From: Prorocentrum cordatum
Taxonomy: Eukaryota; Sar; Dinophyceae; Prorocentrales; Prorocentraceae
Length of the DNA stretch: 37,606 bases
Direction of reading: 5' to 3'
NCBI GenBank assembly: GCA_963575745.1
Contig: CAUYUJ010006521.1
Span: 1-37,606, forward strand
The notes beneath the pieces are model-generated. The model had not been told where the DNA came from. It did not search any database and saw only the letters and a list, made by a program, of their open reading frames with translations. Each line of letters begins with the position of its first letter. Positions within the stretch are counted from its first letter, which is position 1. A program made the translations under genes and the position numbers. Shown here in pieces: positions 34,336-37,606 of this stretch.

Positions 34336-34764
34336 TGAGGGGGAGAGCTGAGGATGATTATGAAGGAGGAGGAGGAGTAAAGCGAGATGAGGGGAGGAGG
34401 GAGCGGCGGCAGGAGGTGAGGAGAGGAGGGAAGGAGGACCCCGATGAGGTGAATGGATTATGAAATGATGAATTGAATGAAGGAGGAGGAAGGAGGAGGA
34501 AGGAGGAGGTAGAGAAGGAGGAGAGGTGATGTGGAGGCGGCGTAGGAGGCAGGGTTGCGGAGGAGGCGGGGTGCGGAGGGGCAGGAGGAGGAGGAGGAGG
34601 AGGAGGAGGAGGACGAGGAGGAGGAGGAGGAGGAGGAGGACGTGGTGGTCCAGCCGGTGGCAAGGGCGCGGCCCCGGGCAGTGTATGCCGCTCGTGGGAG
34701 GCGGCAGCAGGGCGGGCAGGTAGGACTGCAGCGTCATGGTCAGCTTCTTGTAGCCGGGGCCATC
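20325..34764 (-). CDS. RluA-family RNA pseudouridine synthase, five reconstructed exons (5' end missing)
   Basis: Joining 34764-34642, 31402-31220, 27598-27470, 22046-21843 and 20453-20325 gives about 254 residues ending in a stop. Every exon is a multiple of three and every intron is phase 0. The product shows the RluA order: a substrate-binding lead-in (GYKKLTMTLQSYLP), the catalytic motif HRLD (Asp, completed to HRLDHHVSG across intron 1), KEYRAVVCG with the conserved Tyr, GRRHQLRLHC with the conserved Arg, and the late GGLFLQAVAVAFP motif. Such enzymes convert uridine to pseudouridine in rRNA or tRNA. The N-terminal KPxG region is absent, so at least one more exon is expected upstream. 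Donors are GT, GT, GA and GC; acceptors are all AG followed by G, as known for dinoflagellates. Target RNA and cell compartment cannot be told. Exon borders are inference. Confidence 0.72.
20458..20755. repeat. (GAG)n microsatellite at the acceptor end of intron D-E
   Basis: GAG with GCG and GAT interruptions. On the gene strand it is a long CTC polypyrimidine run ending in CCACCAG at the proposed acceptor. Confidence 0.9.
20836..20970. repeat. 67-bp tandem duplication
   Basis: CCACGTCCCRGCACCCC, then CACGAGAGCTCAG, then CCACCCAACACTTCC occur twice (CCACG markers at 20841 and 20908). A run of G ends just before it at about 20826. Confidence 0.85.
21014..21146 (-). repeat. Dispersed repeat family A, copy in intron D-E (reverse)
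   Basis: In reverse complement it reads CCCCCGACGTCGTGATCGTG, TTTTTTCGCAACGTCGACGC, CCAGAGGTCTGGACC and GACCAGTTTTTCATGCC, and is truncated inside the GC stem. Confidence 0.8.
21186..21215. repeat. Hairpin with extra half-site
   Basis: ATCGGCGA, TTCA loop, TCGCCGAT (21186-21205) form a perfect 8-bp stem. A third ATCGGCGA follows at 21208. Confidence 0.7.
21216..21570. other. Intronic sequence, no gene seen
   Basis: GC-rich intron sequence with C runs (for example 21514-21523). No repeat copy or domain was recognised. Confidence 0.4.
21571..21750 (+). repeat. Dispersed repeat family A, copy in intron D-E (forward)
   Basis: It starts GCTGCTCCAATTTTTCCGAT and ends GCTCCGATTTTTTC, followed by GCGTCAGACCTCTGGGGAGG. 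The body keeps CCCAGAGGTCCAGACC and GGTTTTTCGTCCCGAGTCGT. The right end passes into a GAG tract. Confidence 0.88.
21745..21832. repeat. (GAG)n microsatellite
   Basis: Starts at the end of the family A copy and stops about ten bases from the proposed GC donor of exon D. Confidence 0.9.
21843..22046 (-). CDS. Pseudouridine synthase exon D
   Basis: 68 codons from DEGIYALAESAWRRRHG through GGLFLQAVAVAFPRPG to RFGALLRQSQ. It resembles the RluA C-terminal strand and helix (GLFLHA..+.F..P, then E+F..LL). The acceptor is CGCGAG|GAC; the 3' donor is CAG|GC. The boundary with exon C lies in a shared CGAGGAC word, which makes the splice point ambiguous by a few bases. Confidence 0.62.
22067..22960. repeat. 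Long (CTC)n / CTCGTC microsatellite
   Basis: About 890 bp of CTC with CTCGTC patches near 22365-22500. It lies just upstream (on the gene strand) of the exon D acceptor. All long ORFs across it are low complexity. Confidence 0.95.
22968..24960 (+). pseudogene. Decayed non-LTR reverse transcriptase, antisense inside intron C-D
   Basis: Three frames must be read in turn. 22968-23430 gives YVDDLEALYDGAW, then FDLAWRDAVRVQL and FGVGQGRRAGVHLFF (RT motif B type). 23480-23739 gives CARYRHAFQGGPTKG and SCLGVPIDAQLT (a dinoflagellate RT pattern after motif C), then a stop. 23740-24000 continues in the same frame. 24005-24600 lies in another frame and ends with the zinc finger CPLCGGFTATLAHLVEAC. The YxDD catalytic motif falls in the broken part, and no endonuclease is present because the 5' side ends at the CTC tract. 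It is a dead 5'-truncated LINE of a different family from the large element. Confidence 0.72.
24982..25084. repeat. Duplicated hairpin unit at the 3' side of the dead RT
   Basis: TTTCAGCCAA with TTGGCTGAAA forms a 10-bp stem at 24982-24991/25005-25014 and again at 25052-25061/25075-25084, exactly 70 bp apart. Between them GGGGTGG and CCACCCC (25033-25048) form a third stem. No coding capacity. Confidence 0.85.
25085..25377. other. Intronic sequence, no gene seen
   Basis: Non-repetitive GC-rich sequence with no recognisable domain on either strand. Confidence 0.4.
25378..26347. repeat. Long (CTC)n / CTT microsatellite with poly-A runs
   Basis: CTC with TTC-rich parts, interrupted by A11 (25535-25545), A19 (25808-25826) and a unique 45-bp patch after it. 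A run of 17 C follows at 26375-26391. The A19 run could be a retroposon tail, but no body is recognisable before it. Confidence 0.9.
26405..26580 (-). repeat. Dispersed repeat family A, copy in intron C-D (reverse)
   Basis: In reverse complement it starts GCTGCATCAATTTTTCGATG, keeps CCCGAGTCGTGCTCTGACG and GAGGCCGAAAATGGC, and ends CCGCTGCAATTTTTCTGGAG. Start and end share the GCTGCA prefix. Confidence 0.88.
26581..27128. other. Intronic sequence with a 27-bp duplication, no gene
   Basis: GTCGGGCTTGGGGGGGCCGC and GTCGGGCCTGGGGGGGGCCG form a tandem pair at about 26802-26855. Open frames across the block lack recognisable domains. Confidence 0.5.
27129..27314 (+). repeat. Dispersed repeat family A, copy in intron C-D (forward)
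   Basis: It starts CCCCCGACGCCGCGACTTTT and ends CCGCTGCAATTTCTCTGAAG, then GCGTCGGACCTCTGGGGAGG, which opens the GAG tract. GACTTTTTCACAACGCGAGG just beyond that tract (27411-27430) repeats the element's own start. Confidence 0.88.
27315..27412. repeat. (GAG)n microsatellite between family A edges
   Basis: GAG and GAC repeats running from the family A end to the GACTTTTTCACAAC word. Confidence 0.9.
27470..27598 (-). CDS. Pseudouridine synthase exon C
   Basis: 43 codons from VLQTAACPHCGTLSEL through ALRPLQGRRHQLRLHC to APVVNE. The motif LxPLxGRxHQLRxH is the RNA-binding and active-site Arg segment of RluA enzymes. The CPHCG pair just before it is unusual. The acceptor GCGGAG|GTG directly follows a GAG tract. 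Confidence 0.78.
27599..27720. repeat. (CTC)n tract at the exon C acceptor
   Basis: On the gene strand this is a GAG run that ends directly in the GCGGAG|G acceptor of exon C. Confidence 0.9.
27758..27940 (-). repeat. Dispersed repeat family A, copy in intron B-C (reverse)
   Basis: In reverse complement it starts CCCCAGACGTCGTGATTTGT, keeps GACCCCCAGAGGTCTGGATC, and ends CCTCCGTGATTTTTCTCCG. Start and end share CGTGATTT. Confidence 0.85.
27948..28119 (+). repeat. Dispersed repeat family B, copy 2
   Basis: Matches 4438-4613: TTCGGCGGCGAGC, GGCCTTCTCAGAAGGCTCGG, GGCGCGAGAGGGCTTCCGAG and CCTTCTGAGAAGGCCTTCTC. Here the right end is followed by unique sequence instead of a microsatellite. Confidence 0.78.
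28195..28275 (+). repeat. 82-bp repeat family D, isolated unit
   Basis: GGATGGAGGGCCGTTTGTTC, then ATGCGGCTCTCGCCTCGGCG, then CCGCGCACATG. Confidence 0.75.
28418..28575 (+). repeat. Dispersed repeat family A, copy in intron B-C (forward)
   Basis: It starts GCGACGTCCTGATTTTTTCA and ends CCTCCCGTCCTGTTTTTTTT. Both ends carry GTCCTG where the 17418 copy carries GTCGTG at both ends. Confidence 0.88.
28700..29170 (+). repeat. 82-bp repeat family D, cluster 2, interrupted by a GAG tract
   Basis: Units with AATGCGGCTCTCGCC-type cores at about 28725, 28870, 28953, 29037 and 29117. A (GAG)n tract (28750-28828) sits between the first and second unit. GGATGG(A)GGG and CAAAACTTGCAACA mark the unit edges. 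Confidence 0.85.
29258..29550 (+). repeat. Family C leader followed by CTC tract, copy 2
   Basis: GTGTATTGCAGCATCGCTGA, then TACATCCTGGGGTTACTTTG, then GACCTCCTCC leads into CTC-rich sequence up to about 29550. Confidence 0.65.
29551..29700. other. Intronic sequence, no gene seen
   Basis: Short non-repetitive stretch between the CTC tract and family D cluster 3. Confidence 0.4.
29703..29985 (+). repeat. 82-bp repeat family D, cluster 3
   Basis: Three units with cores at about 29735, 29818 and 29900 (ATGCGGCTCTCGCCTCTGCG in the last), and a truncated fourth that ends in the CT/GA palindrome. Confidence 0.8.
29985..30032. repeat. (CT)n-TCGAGG-(GA)n inverted dinucleotide repeat
   Basis: About 17 bases of CT are followed by TCGAGG and about 25 bases of GA. 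The two halves are self-complementary and could fold into a long hairpin. Confidence 0.9.
30165..30349. repeat. (CTC)n microsatellite, left arm
   Basis: About 185 bp of CTC, ending where family A begins. Confidence 0.93.
30350..30500 (+). repeat. Dispersed repeat family A between CTC and GAG arms
   Basis: GGCCCCCGACGTCGTGTTCT, GTGAGGTCTGGACCCCTCC, CAGCTTCTCATCCCGAGCCG and ACCGAACATGGCGAAACATC keep the family order. The right end is weaker than in other copies. Confidence 0.78.
30508..30700. repeat. (GAG)n microsatellite, right arm
   Basis: About 190 bp of GAG. With 30165-30349 it makes near-complementary arms around the family A copy. Confidence 0.93.
30835..31217 (+). repeat. Family C leader followed by CTC-rich tract, copy 3, reaching exon B
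   Basis: GGAGGGCGTGTTGCAGTGTC, then GTTGAAACATCCAGAGTTTC, then GTCTGGTCCTCC leads into CTC-rich sequence. The tract ends two or three bases from the exon B donor, as a CTCCTC..GTCGTC run. Confidence 0.65.
31220..31402 (-). CDS. Pseudouridine synthase exon B
   Basis: 61 codons from VSGPVVVATAVEAHRS through TVRKEYRAVVCG to GKESQTEVE. The acceptor is CCCAG|GTC and the donor is GAG|GTGTTG. VSGPVVVAT completes the HRLDxxTSG motif begun in exon A, which fixes both the order and the phase. The intron on its 5' side contains the GAT and GAG satellites of 31.4-34.6 kb. Confidence 0.78.
31438..32090. repeat. (GAT)n microsatellite, intron A-B
   Basis: GAT with GAC and GCT interruptions. It begins about 35 bp from the exon B acceptor. 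Poly-Asp, poly-Met and poly-Ile frames are artefacts. Confidence 0.95.
32091..34640. repeat. Mosaic of (GAG)n and (GAT)n microsatellites, intron A-B
   Basis: Blocks in order: GAG-rich 32091-32390; GAT/GCT 32398-33525 (pure GAT at about 32398-32463); GAG with AAG and CGG variants 33525-34145; GAT 34146-34190 and 34265-34335; GAG 34350-34640, which ends at the exon A donor. The long ORFs over this region are low complexity on both strands. Confidence 0.93.
34642..34764 (-). CDS. Pseudouridine synthase exon A (catalytic HRLD)
   Basis: 41 codons from DGPGYKKLTMTLQSY to PRPCHRLDHH. The acceptor is AGAG|GAT at 34765, and the donor is GT at 34641-34640, which leads straight into a CTC tract on this strand. 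HRLD holds the catalytic Asp. The frame is also open upstream to a Met at 34794, so the exon start is less certain than its end. Confidence 0.7.
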
Positions 34765-35240
34765 CTCTCTTCTCGCGCGGGCCCGCTCACGCATTGGAGG
34801 TGGGTGGAAAACCCCTCCGGGTCACGACTCCCGGAGGGGGAGGCCCCAGCCGGGGAGGCTGAGAGGGGGCCCACGGGAGACCAGCGCCAACAGGGAGGGC
34901 AGGAAGAGAGGCACGGCAGAGCTGGTGCCCCGGACAAGACTCCCAGGCGAGGGACCCGGGCCGGGAAGGGCCGGGCTGCTCGTCAGGGGACCTGCTCATC
35001 CTTGTACAGCCAAACATATGATCAAGAGAGCTATCAATGTTGAAATCTGGGCCACGTTTCTGGACGTTTGCCAAAAGCAAGCCTGGGCCAAGTCCCACCA
35101 GCCCTCGGGGCGTCGGTGGTTTAGGGAGTTTCCTCTTCCACCCCTCCTTCTTCCCCTTCGGGGAGGGGTTTACCCCTCCCCCTCCCCCCTCCCCATGGGT
35201 TTGGACAGGGGGGTTCGCGAGGTGTCGGAGCGTCTAAGAT
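34765..35240. other. No gene seen; second hairpin at 35160-35181
   Basis: GC-rich sequence upstream of exon A, presumably intron or 5' region of that gene. GGGGAGGGG/TTTA/CCCCTCCCC (35160-35181) is a perfect 9-bp stem that overlaps an alternative CCCC-TTCG-GGGG hairpin. No RluA N-terminal motif was found here. Confidence 0.5.
34812..34839. repeat. Strong hairpin just upstream of exon A
   Basis: CCCCTCCGGG (34812-34821) and CCCGGAGGGG (34830-34839) form a perfect 10-bp GC stem with an 8-base loop, TCACGACT. Confidence 0.8.
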
Positions 35241-35640
35241 GGCCCAAGTTGGCTCCAAGAGGGCCTCAGGGAGCCCTAGATAGCCTCCAAGATGGCTCGA
35301 GATAACGCAAGATGCCTCGAGAGCGCTCCCAAGATGCTCCAAGACGGTACCAAGACGGCTCCAAGTGTCCAAAAGAGCTCCCCAAGGATGCCCCCCAAGA
35401 AGCCAAAATGCTTCAAAACCGTCGGACAAATCAATGTTTTTGGCGTTATCGCCTTTGCGCTTACAATGCCCATCCGAGGCCTCAACATAGCTCCAAGATG
35501 GCCCAAGATGGCCCCAACAGGGGCCCAAGAGAGCCCCAAGACGGCCCCAGGAACGCCCAAGAGCGCTCCAAGAGCGCTCCAAGAGGCGACTTGGGGGGCT
35601 CTAGAGGGGCGACGCCAATTAAGGCTCCCCCCTTCTGTGA
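35240..35640. repeat. Degenerate CCAAGAYGGC repeat tract
   Basis: Words such as CTCCAAGATGGC, CCAAGACGGTACC and CCCAAGATGGCCC recur every 10-20 bp. The minus strand reads as a Leu-Gly-Trp-rich periodic peptide (SWAPVGAILGHLGAML), which I treat as non-coding by-product. Confidence 0.6.
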
Positions 35641-35782
35641 TCGATGTTCTCGAAAAGGGCCTCAGGAGACGTCTTGGACCCTCCTCTTGGGCCCTGGGTG
35701 CGGGCGGGCGGGGCGCCGCCCGCCCGCCCGCAGGGCCAAAGATCCCACCAACACGCCCCGAGAGAGCTCCGAGACGCCACCA

Positions 35783-35881
35783 GGAGGAGGAAGAGGAGTA
35801 AGAGGGGGAGTAAGAGGAGGAGGATAATGAGGAGGAGGAGGAGGAGGAGGAGGAGGAGGAGGAGGAGGAGGAGGAGGAGGA
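35783..35881. repeat. (GAG)n microsatellite
   Basis: About 100 bp of GAG with AGTAAGA interruptions at its left. Confidence 0.93.
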
Positions 35882-35931
35882 GAATAGCTGCCGATGGTCG
35901 GCGCTCTTCTTTCGAGAGCCTGATGTAAGAT

Positions 35932-36048
35932 GGGTTGGTGGGGATATTTTTCGGTCGCGGCCGCGAGACAAAGGTCAGGCGGCGAGAAACGCTGGTGGGG
36001 ATATGTTTGGTCGGCGGCCGCGCGACAATGGTCTGGCGGCAACAGGCG
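35932..36048. repeat. 60-bp tandem duplication
   Basis: GTTGGTGGGGATATTTTTCG and GCTGGTGGGGATATGTTTGG begin two units. Both continue with GCGGCCGCGMGACAA and GGTCWGGCGGC. Confidence 0.8.
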
Positions 36049-36409
36049 TGTCCGGGACGGCGGAGAAGGCAAATTCCACGCGAGGCGTGCAATGCACGTG
36101 CACCGAGCAAAATGCTCAGCATTCACTGGGACGCACCTAGCGCACAGAGGTGCAAGCTGCGGAGTAAGTCGCCCTTGCGGCGCCAAGCTCCGAGCAACTG
36201 CCCAGACAGACACCTGTGTACCAGCCTGGGACGTCAGCTGCACGTAGTGGAAACGAAAGCCGACGACGCCGAAGGCTGACCCACTCGGCGCGCGGCCAAC
36301 GGAACCACCACCGACTGCAGACGCTGGCCGAAAAACCAAAACACAGTGTCGCGCGGGTGTGGGAGGGCTACTGCAGCCCACAGAGTGCGACAGGGCGTGT
36401 GGAAGGGGA
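36049..36409. other. No gene seen
   Basis: Non-repetitive sequence. Open frames on both strands lack recognisable motifs. Confidence 0.4.
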
Positions 36410-36545
36410 GCGCAGCTAACCGCCGCAAAAAGTACGTAATTGAAGGGCAGCTGCACACCGTCTGTGAGAACACATGTGGGGGGTGCAGCTAACCGCCGCA
36501 AGAGTCACGCAGTGAAGAAACAGGGGGAGGGCTGCACGGTGCAGT
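36410..36545. repeat. 74-bp tandem duplication
   Basis: GCAGCTAACCGCCGCAA occurs at about 36412 and 36486. Each is followed by a diverged AGTMACG..RTTGAAG stretch and a GCTGCAC word. Confidence 0.7.
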
Positions 36546-36935
36546 GCGGCATAGGCTGGAGGCTGATGGGGATATGCGAAGCGTCAGAATTCTGTTGCTA
36601 TCGCTGGATAGCGAATGTGATCAAAAACTGGACCAACTTTCTGGCAAGCTGGTTAAGAAACACCGGCCCAACTTTTCGGGAGGAAATTTCCCCATCACGT
36701 GCTCGACAGTAATCCGCCGGCCCACTTGTGGGGCCACAGAGCTCCGCAGATTCGGCTTGCTGCTCCCTGCTCCAGTTCCAGTTTTAAGTCTCCTATGCTA
36801 TAATCCTACGTTGTACTTCCTACTGTCAGCTGTTGAAGTCTGCGCGAGAGGGGTGGCCGAAAAGGACCCTGGTTACCACCACCTGGGGGTGTTCTCAAAA
36901 TTCCTGGAGGGTCCTGGGACGCGTAAAAATACAGG
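36546..36935. other. No gene seen
   Basis: More AT-balanced, non-repetitive sequence. A plus-strand frame of about 150 codons has no recognisable domain, so I do not call it. Confidence 0.4.
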
Positions 36936-37275
36936 ACGTTCGCGCCCCCGAAGCCATACTCCCTCGAAACTGGCACCGTACTCGCGCTCCCGAGGCCATA
37001 GTCCCTGGTAGATCATACAATGCTCGCGTCCCCGAAGCCATTAACCCTAGCAGATTATGCTATGTTCGCGCTCCCGAGACCATAACTTCCTTGTAGGTCA
37101 TTGTAGGTATGCCATATTCGCGTCTCCGAAACAATACTCTCGTAACTTACGTGACCTTTGCGTCCCCGAAGCCACGATCTCGCGCCTCGCGCAAATTACG
37201 CGTTCTTCGCGTCCCCGAAATCATAAGCCCTCATAAAGTTTGCAGTGCTCGCGCTTTCGAGGCCACAATCCCTCA
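36936..37275. repeat. 42-bp tandem repeat, eight units
   Basis: The core YCGCGYYCCCGARGCCATA recurs at about 36941, 36983, 37025, 37067, 37119, 37159, 37208 and 37250. The basic spacing is 42. The 52-bp step contains an internal 10-bp duplication (TTGTAGGTCA, then TTGTAGGTAT). Confidence 0.85.
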
Positions 37276-37279
37276 GAAC

Positions 37280-37430
37280 AGGCCCCCAAGACGATGCAAG
37301 AGGCCTCCCAGACGGCCCACGAAGTGCTCCAAGGCGCCCAGGATGGTTCCAAGACGGCCCAAGGGGCGCCCAAGGGGCTCCCCCCCCAAGAGCGCTCCAA
37401 GAGCACCCCCCAGAGGGGCCCAAGAGGCCA
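37280..37430. repeat. Degenerate CCAAGAYGGC repeat tract, second patch
   Basis: CCCCCAAGACGATGC, TTCCAAGACGGCCC and CTCCAAGAGCACC continue the word pattern of 35240-35640. Confidence 0.55.
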
Positions 37431-37606
37431 ACATCTGCGACTTCCCCGAGGCTTTTGAGGGACTCTGGCGCGCTCACATCTCCAGTGGCCCCCCGCTCGG
37501 AGCTCTGACGCTGCCTCACGACGGCGCCCGGGCCTCGCAGCGCAGCTCTTGCATGCCCAGTTCTCCGAGGGAGGGGGCCGGCGGCAGGGGGCGAGGCCCT
37601 TACGGA

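Noticed and set aside
34156-34794. A single 212-codon minus-strand gene
   Set aside because: Only its first 50 residues look like protein. The rest is microsatellite, which fits an exon followed by intron.
35276-35971. Leu-Gly-Trp-rich minus-strand ORF
   Set aside because: It follows the degenerate CCAAGAYGGC word repeat and continues into a GAG tract, so it is probably a translation by-product.
37446-37606. Open plus-strand frame at the right edge (FPEAFEGLWRAHISS)
   Set aside because: It is open and protein-like in composition but short, cut by the window edge and without a recognisable motif.

Overview
The window is nuclear DNA of a dinoflagellate. The strongest evidence is a near-complete copy of the dinoflagellate trans-spliced leader, fused to the 5' end of a retrotransposon (16683-16703, minus strand). 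GC-rich coding DNA, GT/GC/GA donors with AG|G acceptors, phase-0 introns of several kb, and very abundant trinucleotide microsatellites agree with this. I see no bacterial operon, rRNA, tRNA or CRISPR.

Layout. (1) 1-1465: a minus-strand coding block whose C-terminal part is a 135-bp minisatellite that runs off the left edge. (2) 1.56-5.75 kb: GAT and CTC/GAG microsatellites with short repeats between them and no convincing gene. (3) 5.76-16.7 kb: one large minus-strand non-LTR retrotransposon. In transcription order it has the fossil spliced leader, a zinc-ribbon/coiled-coil ORF1, an APE-type endonuclease ORF, a very long ORF with reverse transcriptase, zinc fingers and RNase H, and a long tail of 11-residue repeats. 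Frame breaks lie at or beside poly-C tracts. (4) 16.7-20.2 kb: tandem repeats and inverted-repeat (MITE-like) elements. (5) 20.3-34.8 kb: a minus-strand host gene for an RluA-family pseudouridine synthase. I reconstruct five short exons from family motifs, a continuous phase and splice signals. They are separated by 1.4-5.4 kb introns packed with microsatellites, at least seven copies of one dispersed repeat, a MITE and an antisense dead reverse transcriptase. (6) 34.8-37.6 kb: hairpins, degenerate repeats and a 42-bp tandem array, with no convincing gene.

How the parts relate. The pseudouridine synthase gene is mostly intron (about 765 coding bases over 14.4 kb). Several introns begin or end directly in CTC/GAG microsatellite, and the same microsatellites repeatedly abut defined ends of dispersed repeats, which suggests that the repeats seed the microsatellites. 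The retrotransposon seems to have been copied from a trans-spliced mRNA. Its long ORF carries an unrecognised domain three times, on both sides of the RT/RNase H core.
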